This document shows, piece after piece, positions 10,721-21,287 of a stretch of DNA of 64,000 nucleotides. Positions within the stretch are counted from its first letter, which is position 1. The number at the start of each line of letters is the position of its first letter. Location of the stretch: positions 124,001 to 188,000 of the forward strand of contig SKCR01023431.1 of assembly GCA_019454045.1 (NCBI GenBank), written 5' to 3'. The translations under genes were made by a program, and so were the position numbers. Source of the DNA: Zanthoxylum bungeanum. Its lineage: Eukaryota > Streptophyta > Magnoliopsida > Sapindales > Rutaceae. The notes under the pieces were generated by a model. That model ran no database searches and was not told the DNA's origin. It was given only the letters and a program-made list of their open reading frames with translations.

Positions 10721-12079
10721 TGTAGGCACTGCATTTTTGCATATAAGTCCCTATGATGAGTCTCATTTGGAGGCACTACCTTTTAAGTCACGGAAGTCAC
10801 GAGAAACGGACGTCGGAATGGGAAATTCAGAATAAGTACGTCATCAGATTCATTTCACAAGTTCACTGTTTTCGTTCGTGCTGCGTTCGTTACTTCGTTC
10901 GAACGTCAAACAGATTGCGGGCGTTCGTGCTGCGTTTGAGGAGGCGTTCGAACGGTGTCGGTAATTCTGGTTTTGCTGCTAGCCTCACACCCAAGCCCAA
11001 TTAACCCACCAAAGCCCATAAAACACATCCCAATTAATAAAACACATTTAAAACACATGGGAAATTAAATTAAATCTTAATTAAATTAAACATTGAATTC
11101 AATAAAATATTTAAACCATTTACCAATTAATAAAACATAAAATATAATCATACCTAATTAAGACAAATCAAATATATTAACTTCCTAACTAAACAAAATC
11201 ACATACTAAATTAAAAAGATGTCATGCCTAATTAAAATCAATCATAACCAATTAAAAATATTGTATTCCTAATCTAAACCAAATTTGTCCCCATCAAATC
11301 CCTTGCTTTCCTTGTCCAACACCAAATCAAATCCTCTCTTTAATGCCAAATCCCTTTCTTGTGAGACAAGGTGAAGCCCTAGCCATTCTCTATATAAATA
11401 ACACCTCTCCAAGGCATTCCTCCCCTAGTGCACGCCCATTACAAGAAAAGAAGCAAAGAATTTCCAACCCTTTTCCCCTAGCTCATTCACACAAGAAACA
11501 CCCAAGCTCATACACACAACTCACATGAAAATCACAACACCCACAAGAAACACCCAAAGCTTATTGACACAACTCTCCCTCACTCTCAATAATCGAAGAT
11601 CACAAACCAAAGAACCCTCATTGCCTTGACCAAAACACATCCCGAACAGCCCCTTTACCTCATCAAAACAGCCCCCGAACCACACCATAACACCACCGAA
11701 AATCACACCCAAAACAGTAGCCAAAACATCCCAAGAACAGTAACTAAAATACAGCAGCAGAACAGTAGCAAAACGGCAGCGAATCGGAGTCAAAAGCAGC
11801 AGCAAAAGACGGAGAACGACGACTCCAAACGGTGAGACAACGAACGAGAGCAGTGAACCAATGAACCGGAAGAGTTGCGGAGCATCCACCCTTCCGACGA
11901 TCGTGTGCCGTACATCCGAGAGGTGATTTAAAAGGTTAGACCTGATGGTACTTTTCACACTCATCTTTATTTGATTTTTGTTATTTATCTTGATCGTATT
12001 TTAATTATTTGTTGAATCTTGTTTGTGTATGATGTGTGTTGTGGGTATTGGATGAATGGAAAAGTGTGGTCTCTTGTGG

Positions 12080-12175
12080 TATATAGGATGGAAACCCGGA
12101 CATAAATTTCATAGCCGATTCCGAATGGACGGTAGTATGATCTGTACTCGGGATACAACTCCAAGTACCACTTGA
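12080..12175 (+). repeat. module shared by solo LTR B and elements E1/E2
   Basis: About 95 bp here match the reverse complement of 15310-15405 (E1) and 37935-38030 (E2) almost base for base, including GGAAACCCGGACATAAATTT and ATGATCTGTACTCGGGATAC. In E1 and E2 it sits between gag and the internal promoter. Its presence in an LTR that otherwise looks like gypsy points to sequence exchange between the families. Confidence 0.75.
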
Positions 12176-12270
12176 GTAAACGACACACTCTTTTGTTTTA
12201 TGTTGCTTCGGTTTATTTATTTTTCGTTATTTGAATTCTGCATGTGACTTTTGTATGTGTGATACAACCG

Positions 12271-12522
12271 AGCGCATGGGCTTAGTAAGTCGGATTAAAG
12301 GTCCCCTATTTGGAGGGGTTAAAATCCTTTACCACGATGCTTTGCCGCGCCGGTTGATGTGTGTTCGGTTGAATGCAAGATATGTTCAATCGGATATACT
12401 AAGTTTGATATGATTGTCTTTATTTTTATATGCATTGAGATAAGCGCATGGGCTTAGTAAGTGTGATGAAAGGTCCTCTAATTGAAGAGGTTAAAATCCT
12501 TTGCCAAGATGCTTCGCCGCGC
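12271..12522 (+). repeat. pair of about 80 bp direct repeats in solo LTR B
   Basis: The block starting GCGCATGGGCTTAGTAAGT and ending GATGCTTxGCCGCGCC occurs at 12271-12352 and again at about 12445-12522, roughly 175 bp apart. The copies differ by scattered substitutions. Confidence 0.7.
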
Positions 12523-12588
12523 CTCGTATTTCGCTATTTGCTTTTTTATGTATGTATTGCATCACATTTTGTGCATCAGGTCAGTTCC

Positions 12589-12870
12589 CATTCGAACGCG
12601 TTATCAAACGCTATACGAACGCGAACCTTCTGTTTTCCGTTCGAACGCGTTTTACAAACGCTACGCGAACGCACACGCACTTTCTTAGTCTTAACATGCA
12701 TCAGGTCTGGTTCCGTTCGAACGCGTTCTCGAACGCTACGCGAACGCATACACACTTTCTTAGTCTTATCATGCATCAGGTCTGGTTCCGTTCGAACGCG
12801 TTCTCAAACGCTATACGAACGCGAACCTTCTGTTTACCGTTCGAACGCGTTTACGAACGCTACACGAACG
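12589..12870 (+). promoter_or_regulatory. TTCGAA palindrome array in solo LTR B
   Basis: Palindrome cores start at 12589, 12638, 12714, 12789 and 12838 (steps 49, 76, 75, 49 bp). Each is followed by the same ACGCGTT...ACGCTA(C/T)xCGAACGC unit seen in the copia leader at 63195-63480. Two larger units include GCATCAGGTCTGGTTC. The array is downstream of the TATA box, unlike in the Sirevirus-like LTRs. Confidence 0.6.
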
Positions 12871-13462
12871 CGCACACACTGAACTGAGTCTGTCTCATCA
12901 TATTCATGCATAATTGCCTCTTGGTTGATCTTTCTTGTATTATGTAGCCAATCATATTATTTGTATTCCTGCATTTATCCATTCTATGTGTTCTTGGGAT
13001 GATATTCAAGCATGATTAGGCTGTTAGCATGTTATTTGGTTAATATGTTCATGAGATAGTATTCAAGCATGATTAGGTTGTTCTTAGTTTTCTATATCAT
13101 ATGATTGGGAAATGTTCATGAGATTGCCATGAGATGTTGCATGTTGTGATGAACTTGTTGATGTATGCATATAAATTTAGAAGCATGATACTCTTGGAAA
13201 TAAGTGTTACTTAAACTTGATTAAATTATTACATAAATCCTTTCATTACAAGTGACATAAGTAAGAGACCATTCCGAACCCAACGGTTTGAGGTCTTCCC
13301 TTGCGAGGGGTGAGTGCGGCCTTAAATCTCATTTTCCCGGTTCACACCGGGTGGCGACTCCATCATTCTCCGGTTTAGTCCCCCGTGGCTACTCCGTACT
13401 CCCGACCGGGCCACAAGCCCGGGACAGCATGCGTCGCCCAGATCCTATGTCCCCACACCACC

Positions 13463-13722
13463 TTCATGTTGGCATAAAATTCCTGGACCATGGAGGCAGA
13501 AGGACCAACGAAACCAGAGAGAAGCGGGCCCCAACCCCGGTTTACAAGCATAGGAATAACACATGAGTCACACAACTCAGCCTCCAAAATATTGCATTCC
13601 AAACATAGGCTCTGCTGAGAGAAATGATCGTGGTAGAGACGGAAAGCCGAATGACTACAGAATCGATCCCGAGGAACTGAGTCGCGAGGACGTTTCTTGG
13701 ATGTGATCGTCTTCTTTGGCAT
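13463..13722 (-). pseudogene. E1 second ORF, N-terminal part (plant transposon domain protein)
   Basis: The ORF starts at the ATG at 13722-13720 with MPKKTITSKKRPRDSVPRDR, a basic, nuclear-signal-like start. It continues with the pattern NILEAEL..IPMLVNRGW and VQEFYAN, matching E2 (NVLQDEL, VPLLVTRGW, VQEFYSN). That pattern is characteristic of the plant transposon domain family. It is cut at 13462 by solo LTR B. The ATG follows directly after a CTAG acceptor-like site; see the intron entry. Confidence 0.7.
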
Positions 13723-14031
13723 CTAGATCACACAAGAAAACACATAAGAATAAAGGGCAACAAGAATTAAGTGCGAAAATAGAAGAAAACAAAATGGTGG
13801 AATCAAAAGGCGTTCGAACGACGTTCATTGGGCGTTCAAACGCGATGGTGACAGAACGAAAAAAATCACACCTAAAAACATGCAGATCTCCACACACACA
13901 AAAAAGTCACACAAAAAAACCACAAAGAAACCTAAGCCTACAACGGGAGAGGGAAGGCTAAAATGAAATGGGAAAATAAACCCTAAAAATGAGAAAACTA
14001 ATTAAAAGTGAGAACGAAGAATAAACCTTAC
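13723..14031 (-). other. 5' UTR intron-like segment before E1 second ORF
   Basis: On the minus strand the segment starts GTAAGG after TTCTCCATG and ends TCTTGTGTGATCTAG directly before the ORF start. E2 has the same arrangement with a 315 bp segment (36870-36556). Conserved donor and acceptor positions in both copies suggest a real intron in the leader of the second ORF transcript. Not proven without RNA. Confidence 0.45.
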
Positions 14032-14167
14032 CATGGAGAAGGAGATGAGGCCAAAAATAGGTAGAGGAGGGCCACACAACACTGAATCTGACTTGTAAGG
14101 GAAGAGGATGGAGAGGAAATGAGAGGAACCACGAAGGAGAGGGGAAAAGAAACGTGCGAACGCACAA

Positions 14168-14345
14168 AAATATTTAAATACCCAGAAAACGTTCGAACGG
14201 TAGTCGAACTCGAATTAAACGCAAAGCAAGGCGTTCGAACGGGATAGAAAATGGTACACGAACGAAAAATGTTCGAATGGGATAGAAAACGGTACACGAA
14301 CGTAACACGTTCGAACATGATAAAGAACGGTATACGAACGAAAAT
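14168..14345 (-). promoter_or_regulatory. internal promoter-like region of E1: palindromes plus TATA-like box
   Basis: Palindrome cores (GTTCGAAC type) lie at about 14191, 14231, 14270 and 14310. Directly downstream on the minus strand is TATTTAAATA (14171-14180). The same arrangement, with fewer palindromes, precedes the second ORF in E2 (37008-37090). Since the LTR of this family also has the palindromes upstream of its TATA box, this looks like a duplicated promoter driving the second ORF. This is an inference. Confidence 0.45.
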
Positions 14346-15516
14346 AGACTGACAGTTCACAACAAGGAAAAAATTTAAGAACTGAAAGAAAGAGAGTATG
14401 TAGAAACTTGAAGCATACACAAACAGACAATGACGAAAAAAAATTCTTATAAAAAACTGACTGAAACAGCTATACAAGCAAATACAATGATACCCAATCA
14501 GTAATCAGCTGTTTATGACATGAAACAATATGCATCATTTTAAACTTCGCTAAATACAACACTTATGTATATGACATAAACACCAAGACATAAACAAGCA
14601 CTTGCGTGATAAAAATAGGTGCACAACGAATCAAGGCTTAAGACCTTATTTTATGAGCTGGACACAGCCAAAGAAATCAATCTCTCAACAAACCAAGTCC
14701 ACAAAAATAGATGTTCAAACCCAGCACCATTAGGACCTGAAATTAAGCAACATTCGTTGCATGCTATGATATTTTCCTCATAACTATCATGAGCTCATAA
14801 TTAACAACTCTTTCGAGTGAATGGGGTTTTGCCCTTATCTTTTGAATTTGGCTCATTGTCTCTTTTGCACTTGAGTCTCATGTAAAAATATTTTATTTTT
14901 TTTTATTTTTTTTTGCTTTTACAAGGGGATAGCAAGGTCATCTAGTCAAATGTCATACTATTTAGTGAACAAATTATGATAGAGGTTAGATTACTAGTCC
15001 AAAAACTCATACATGCGACCAAGCCTTGACATAATAAAATCGTGTATGTGAGGTGTAAGCACAAGATATACCAATAGTTTTTGTCACACACACACATGCA
15101 TATAGAGCATCAAGTAAAATAAAAACATATTATACATGCACAATCATATATCCTACATACCGAGATCACATGCACATGCTTTTCATGCTCGAACAAGCCA
15201 CAAAAAATATTTTTGGTTTTTTTTTTAAATTATATTTTTTTTTTTTGATTTTTTAGTTTTAACACGTAAAAAGAATTAAAGACACAACATGGCTTGTCAA
15301 TATCCAATGGTACGTGGAGTTGTATCCCGAGTACAGATCATACTACCGTCCATTCAGAATCGGCTATGAAATTTATGTCCGGGTTTCCATCATATATACC
15401 AAGGGACAAATAACAAAGACAAGACACACACACCTATATGCAGTGAAAAGAAAGAATACGTGCAAAAACATAAAACACACGCACACACAAATGCAATGGG
15501 AAAATAAATGAAACTT
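14346..15516 (-). other. E1 non-coding spacer between gag and internal promoter
   Basis: This stretch is conserved with 37095-38160 of E2 but has no lasting open frame. It includes T-rich runs, CA-rich runs, and the 95 bp module shared with solo LTR B (15310-15405). In an autonomous Sirevirus the protease, integrase, RT and RNase H would be expected here; none of their motifs is visible. Confidence 0.6.
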
Positions 15517-17341
15517 CTAAGAAGAGTAACACCAAAATGCACTCTCATCATGCCTATCAAGACATTTAGAAGTAGTTGGGAAGATATTTTGCTTCCTCGG
15601 CCAAATTTTCTTAGGAATCTCTTCCACTTGAGAATTCCTAGTCAACACAGCAAGTTTCTCACTAAAGAATTGAGCTTGTTTGGTTAGTGTAGAAACTTGA
15701 GAAACTATATTTGAAGAAGCAAATTTAGGTGACACATTCTTAGGCCTCTTCGTATGATTGTGCAACATGAAGCACTTAGGCCTAATATGTTCTGCCTTAC
15801 CACAGTGATGGCATACAGGCACAAACCTCGGATGAGAACGAGGTTTATCCACAACACCTCTAGAACGAGGTTGTGGAACGAGACGAGGAAAAAATGGAGG
15901 AATAACATGACTGCACTCAACAGACTTCTTACCTAAGTCATGTTTAGGAGGGTTAGACACAGCTCTAGATGATGATGCCTTATTGCAGTCAGGTTCAACA
16001 CTAATTCCTAGCATGCGGTATAGTTTCTTATTTCCACTGGAAAACACAGACAACTGTGTTCTAGCATCTTCAAGATCGGCCTCTAAAGTGTGGACCCTTT
16101 CAACTAGGCCTTTGTTTCTCTCCTCCATGTCATCAACCATCAAGAGGCTTTGCTCAAATTTGGCTTGAGCTTCATTCTTTTCTAGCTCAACTAGTTTCAG
16201 CCTCTTATTGACCTCTATGTTAGTCTTCTTAATAGCTAAACTCTCATTAAACAGTTCAATATAAGCTACCTGAAGACTTTCCTCATCTACAGACTCATCG
16301 AGAGAGACTTCTAAATCAGCATCATTAATATCACTCTCTCTCAGCAGACACACTAGCTGTAAATGCCATAAAATTACTCTTATTCTTAGGAGACTCATCA
16401 GAATTATGCCCACCTTCTGAATCACTAAGAGAGGCTGCCATGACTTGCTTACCTTTAGCCTTAAGGTAGGTAGGGCACTCAGATCGAATATGCCCATATC
16501 CTTCACATTCATGACACTGGACACCATGGGGTCTACTACCCCTATCCTCTCTGGACTTTCTCCTGCTATGCCTACTCTCTCTAGGTTCATCTTCCATATC
16601 TCTATTACTGCTATGGCCACTCTTCTTAAGTTTAAGAAATTTATTAAACTTCTTTGCAAACAAGGCCAAATCACGATCTGTGAGGGTATTATCATCATCA
16701 CTAGACAGATCATGAGCAACTTCATTCGCGATCTTCATCGCTATAGTTTTTAGCTTTTCATAACCAGGAAAATTCTTCTCATACACCTGCAGTTTTCCTA
16801 CGAGGTCATCTAATTTAAGTTGATCGAGGTAATTGCTTTCCTCGATGACGGTAATCTTCGGTAGGAACTTATCAGGCAGGGATCTAAGGATTTTCCTAAC
16901 TATCTTACTGGTAGGGATAGTCTCACCTAGGTTAAAGCTAGAGTTAACAACATCGTTAATCTCAGCATAGAACTCATCAAATGTCTCATCATCTTTCATA
17001 TAGGCGACCTCAAACCTAGTGGCTAAATCCTGGAGTCTATTATTTTTAACAGACAATGTGCCCTCATGCACAGTCTGTAGGATTTCCCAAGCATCCTTGG
17101 CTATTTCACACATGGAGATTCTCCTAAATTCAACATAACATACAACACCATGTATGACATTAACAGTCTTGTTGTTCCTATTGCTAGCATCAAATTCGTC
17201 ATTGGTCCAGGTTAGTTTATCTTTAGGGGAATAGACCCCATCAACTATAATAACAATAGGTTTACATCCATACTCTACTGTCATCTAGACCCTCTCATCT
17301 AAGGAAAAATGAGGATAATTTAAAGTTTGACTACGATCCAT
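15517..17341 (-). pseudogene. gag: E1 gag (Sirevirus-like, two CCHC knuckles), frameshifted
   Basis: The start is the ATG at 17341-17339; compared with E2 about 20 codons are deleted, and an in-frame TAG follows at 17287-17285 (Trp in E2). The long frame to 16331 contains the gag-polypeptide region (FRRISMCEIAKDAWEIL, RILRSLPDKF-like text), an acidic/lysine-rich stretch, and the zinc knuckle CHECEGYGHIRSEC. A frameshift at about 16330 moves to the frame that ends at 15517. That part has a leucine-rich coiled coil and a second knuckle, CHHCGKAEHIRPKC. Gag packages the element RNA in particles. The length of roughly 600 residues and two knuckles are typical of Sireviruses. The breaks mean this copy makes at most fragments. 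Confidence 0.8.
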
Positions 17342-17370
17342 AGCGAATGGGTCAATGATCGAGATCAGAC

Positions 17371-17382
17371 TCTGATACCAAT
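17371..17382 (-). other. primer binding site of E1 (tRNA-iMet type)
   Basis: On the minus strand the bases next to the 5' LTR read AT then TGGTATCAGA, complementary to the 3' end of initiator methionine tRNA. The next bases read GTC instead of GCC, one mutation from E2. Confidence 0.85.
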
Positions 17383-18007
17383 TAAAAGTTCGTAATTACC
17401 CTAAGTTCTGACCCTATGCGGAGTAAATCACAATAATCAAGACAGGTTTTAATTATTGAATCTATGAAATTCTAGCAAGCAACCACAATGTCCAACAATT
17501 AAAATAGTTTACGGAAAATTAAATCAATCACACAAAATCAACACAATAATTTCGGTGATGAAGTGGAAAACTCGTGCGAGTACAAAAACCACTCTGGGTA
17601 TCTCGGCTACCAGCCCAATCCACTATATAGAGAAAAACTTACAGCGATGGTCAAGACCTATGGTGGCAACTCCACCGACTCAAGTACCTATTGACTGTAA
17701 GAACCCAAGGAACTCCTTAAGCCCGCACACCACGGTTTTCTTCTGAACCTCGGAAGTCTCTGCGTGAATCAACTCCTTACGCATGCCGGAACTCCAACTA
17801 CCAATCTTACTCCTTGAGAACTCTGAAGGATTGAGAATTTTGGGTTTGGTTGTATTGAAGGTTTATTAAAGAGATATTGTCACCATTAACAAAGAAGACA
17901 GGAAGATGAAGAAGTATTCAATGGTGGAATCAAAAGAGGTTGAAAGCTTTGAGAGACTTTGGCTCAAGGAAAATGTGTTTCAACAACAGAGATGGTGGCT
18001 ACATGTT

Positions 18008-18016
18008 CTATTTATA
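18008..18016 (-). promoter_or_regulatory. TATA box of E1 5' LTR
   Basis: TATAAATAG on the minus strand, about 65 bp downstream of the last palindrome of the array. The same box is at 34353-34362, 40688-40697 and 45259-45267 in the other LTRs (TATAAATATA or TATAAATAG). Transcription of the gag RNA would start just below it. Confidence 0.65.
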
Positions 18017-18081
18017 GGTAGGGTGAAAAGCTAGGGTTTGTCAAAGGCAAAAGGCTGAAAAACGCGTTTGGATGTGACTGG

Positions 18082-18285
18082 CGTTCGAACGCTTACTCAA
18101 ACGCTGCACGAACGCGCGCCTATTGGAAAGACTCGTTCGAATGCCACTCAAACCCACCACGAACGGATGCTCTCTGGAATGTCCCTATTCGAACGCACCA
18201 AGAACGTGACTCGAACGTTTGCTCTCTGGAATGTGTCGTTCGAACCCAATATAGAACGCGTCACTAACGCCACATGTTCGAACGC
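18082..18285 (-). promoter_or_regulatory. TTCGAA palindrome array in E1 5' LTR
   Basis: Cores start at 18082, 18134, 18186, 18237 and 18275: steps 52, 52, 51 and 38 bp. Between them are CGAACG half sites and the spacer text CTCTCTGGAATG. The layout is the same as in every other LTR of the family. Confidence 0.65.
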
Positions 18286-18427
18286 TTAAACGAACGCGCC
18301 ACTAACGAAGATGCTTCAGTTTTGCCAAAAACCAGTCCAATTGCTCCAAGTACTAGAAGATAAATTACAACTCAATTGAACTTGTTTTATCACGGGTATT
18401 GCCAATAAAAATGGAACTAACAAAAAG

Positions 18428-19556
18428 TTTTATTAATCAAAAGTCTTCTTGAAATAAAGATAATACAGTTATATTTATGGGATATGAATTGAAGAGTGAA
18501 TCAAACTAAGACATAATATTCTCTAATCTTAATTAAATTAAAATACTTAAAATAATAATATGTTTTGAATAAGAAAATTAAATTAAACAAATCTAACTAA
18601 AATAAGGAAAATTTGTATAAAACAATCCTAACTAAATCTCACAGCATCAGTTATTGAGAAAAAATATACTCGATGTTAATATCTGAAAAGGGAAAAAGAG
18701 ACCAAGAACTTAAGATTTGTCACAATTGGACTCCTCATTTCTAAAATGAATAGATAACAGTTACTATATATTACAAAAATCGACATTCGGATCCACTTTC
18801 AGTAGTGAATTATATATATTTAGATGAAAATAAAGATATTATTATACATTAATTTTGGTGGATTATAGTACATATTAATCTTAGTAGACACTGGATATAG
18901 TTCGTTAATGTCTATATTTCCATTCAAATAAAAGGATGGAAATGAAATTTAGTATTATGACAAAGGATATTTATCTGAAACATATGGGATCTAACTATCC
19001 ATCGAAACAAACTCAGGGGATTTGAATGTCATTTTCTGTTTAAAAATGAAAGAAAAACTCTTTGACATTTTATCCCCGATTTACAAATAGATGTTAATGT
19101 ACATATTATATGATACCAGGGGTGAGCCTCACATGATTCAAAAGCAATTGGCAGCCAATTAAGGAACATTATTGATTAAGATTTACATTTTTATTAGCAT
19201 TGTCAATGCTTATATATTCTAAATGTTATTGAATGGTCCCAATCCCAAGTACGATTTGAGCTTTTAAAATAAGGAGTTGACTTGAACAAGGATACTTAGC
19301 ACAAAACCCAACTCATAAAGAAAGGGGAAAAAAAGAGAGAACAAAAAAAGGGGAAACAAAAAGACCATGTTATTATTATTGATGATCTTAATTAATATAT
19401 TGTTATGAACATATGAATGATCTCTTTAGATGATTTTTATACATAGCGACAGATAAAGGTCATGAAAATTAAGGGGAAAAAATACATTGACTTGTTTATC
19501 ATAACCATAAAGGCATCAATCATTTACCCGCTTAGATAAAAAGAGAGCTGAGCCTT
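18428..19556. other. AT-rich host-like intergenic DNA
   Basis: No ORF, repeat pair or RNA gene could be supported here. It separates E1 from E3. There are simple AT-rich stretches and runs of A/G around 19318-19360. Confidence 0.4.
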
Positions 19557-19561
19557 AAAAG

Positions 19562-21287
19562 TGTTGAGATTTTTATGCCCGACAAGCAAATGTGTTCGAA
19601 ACATGATTGATTAATAAATTTATGATTCGATTTTATTTCATGTATGCATTTTGATTTGCTTTATAAAATTCATGAAAATTCCGTGATTATTTATGTAGCT
19701 TTAAATTAAACACATATGTATATGTAAAATGTTACATACATATATGCATGGATAAAATTTAAAAAGTAATAATCAAAATTTGTCCATGACTATGATTTGA
19801 TGTTGGGAATCTTCAAATCCAAAGTCATAAATATAGTTCATTACATTATGAATGATATAGTTCTATCCAGACTATATTATGTAGAGACATAAAAATGAAT
19901 GCATTTTATATAATAAGATTATATTGGACATGACCAGATAAAATTGAAAAGTTATAATAATTTCTGTTAAATAAAGAACATCAATTTTATCATAATGATG
20001 GTCATATATGTGATGATCTTAATTCATTGTATTTAGCAGACTCCTATATCATATTAATTTATTCTTTAATTCACTCGGTATGGCTTTGTATTTATTACTT
20101 TTCGTAAACCTTGTATTTTGGGAATGAGTTGAATGAATATCTGGGAATGCTAACCTGATACAATGAAATCCGTTCATAAGATTCCCTTGTTTGTTAGTTC
20201 AGGACCTGAACGATTAGCGCGCAAATTCATAAAAGTTGTGAATTAATTGTTCACTAGAACTAATGGAAGTCAAGGATAAAGATGTAATTGGAGAGGTTAA
20301 CAGATTTTTTATACCTAACTCCTTTACGAATCTGTTATGGAGGATCATTGCATAGGTAATGACTATATCAATGGACGAATACTTTGGTAATTAATTCTAT
20401 AATTCTGAGAGTGCAATTCTGGGTATTTAGTGGAATTACTCCAGAATTAATAATTTCGTTTGATTAATAAAAGAGTTTATAATTAATCGACGGAATTATT
20501 GGAGCTTAGAATTATAGGTTCATCGGTCCCCTCGTCGTCTTCTATCACTATTCGAACGATAATAATTGCGAAGAAAAATAGTTGTGAATTATTTTACACT
20601 CTAATGATTCAATATAACTATTGTTTGGAAATTATGACAAAAGTTGTCATTATATATTTATCAATAGATAATGTATCTATTTATTAATTTATGAAAATTA
20701 ATATTTAATTAATTTAATTAATTAAATTTTAATTTAATAAGATAATATTTGAAAAGTTGAAATTTTGAAAATTAATTTTAATGAATTATCTTTTGATAAA
20801 TTATGAGATAAATATTAAAGGATTTTTTTTTAATTTTTTTTTTTGAAAATTAAAATTAAATCCTTAAATGGATTTGCTTGTCATTGTTTTGATAAAAACA
20901 AAAATAAAAAACGTAGGCAAGAATTTATAATTTGATTTGATCACAATTCATTTGGTTTTGAGAAAACCAAAAAGAAAATAGCATAAAGGGTTCGACTCAT
21001 GTGCTGAGTACACGAATCATTCACATAAATTAGAGTGTTCTTCGTAATTATTTTCACACCCACACGTGCCGTTGGAGATGAGGAGATAAGTCGAAGAAAA
21101 TCGTGGTTCAAAGAATCGTGATTTATAAAGATTCAGATCTACATGTATATTTCTGATTTAAGTTCTAAATATTTATGTTATTAATATACTAGAAAATACG
21201 GATCCGGTTTTTATTGTTCATGAAAAATAAATTTTTTTCCTGTTACTGAACATGATTTCCGCTGCGCATGAACTCTGAAAACCAACA
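19562..21287 (+). repeat. 5' LTR of E3
   Basis: Starts TGTTGAGATTTTTATGCCC and ends AAAACCAACA. It is nearly identical to the 3' LTR apart from the MITE and one indel at about 20950, where the 3' LTR has 160 extra bp (29087-29246). Confidence 0.93.

Larger units (their letters stand above)
10721..13457 (+). mobile_element. solo LTR B, probable Ty3/gypsy (Tat/Ogre-like)
   Basis: Starts TGTAGGCACTGC, ends ATGTCCCCACA, and is flanked by a 5 bp duplication CCACC (10716-10720 and 13458-13462). No second copy of the ends is present, so it is a 2.7 kb solo LTR. A TATA box (CTATATAAATAACA, about 11389) followed by a CA-rich leader-like stretch supports the plus orientation. The last 200 bp are GC-rich with GGTGGCGACTCC at about 13349, reminiscent of giant Tat/Ogre LTRs. 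It carries its own TTCGAA palindrome groups (10870-10960, 12589-12870) and a 95 bp module shared with E1 and E2 (12080-12175). Confidence 0.65.
3698..18422 (-). mobile_element. E1: non-autonomous gag-bearing Sirevirus-like (Ty1/copia) element, with nested insertions
   Basis: The minus-strand element reads 5' LTR (17383-18422), a tRNA-iMet-type primer site (17371-17379, preserved as GGTATCAGA), gag (17341-15517), a long non-coding spacer, an internal promoter-like region, a second ORF, then the polypurine tract and a truncated 3' LTR. No protease, integrase, reverse transcriptase or RNase H is present, so it fits the TR-GAG class (terminal-repeat retrotransposons with a gag domain). The long gag with a coiled coil and two CCHC knuckles is typical of Sireviruses. 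The second ORF is cut by a LARD (5057-10259) and a solo LTR (10721-13457). Without them the element is about 6.8 kb, close to the 7.4 kb E2 minus its missing LTR part. Confidence 0.8.
17383..18422 (-). repeat. 5' LTR of E1
   Basis: In element orientation it starts TGTTAGTTCC (ends at 18422) and would end ..TTTCA but shows TTTTA, so the terminal CA is mutated. The 5 bp AAAAG to its right (18423-18427) cannot be paired because the other end of E1 is truncated. It contains the palindrome array (18082-18285), the TATA box (18008-18016) and a region with CTCTGAAGG and ACTCCGGC-like text shared with all copies. Confidence 0.85.

Noticed and set aside
11521..11964. 147-codon minus-strand ORF in solo LTR B
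   Set aside because: Lies opposite to a CA-rich leader-like stretch; hydrophobic composition follows from base composition, no family recognised.
12448..12887. Overlapping open frames of up to 144 codons across the palindrome array of solo LTR B
   Set aside because: The frames are open in several phases because the repeat lacks stops; the products are simple repeats without any domain.
16445..16753. Plus-strand ORFs opposite gag (also 39019-39465, 39602-39985)
   Set aside because: Mirror frames of the gag coding strand, conserved only because gag is.
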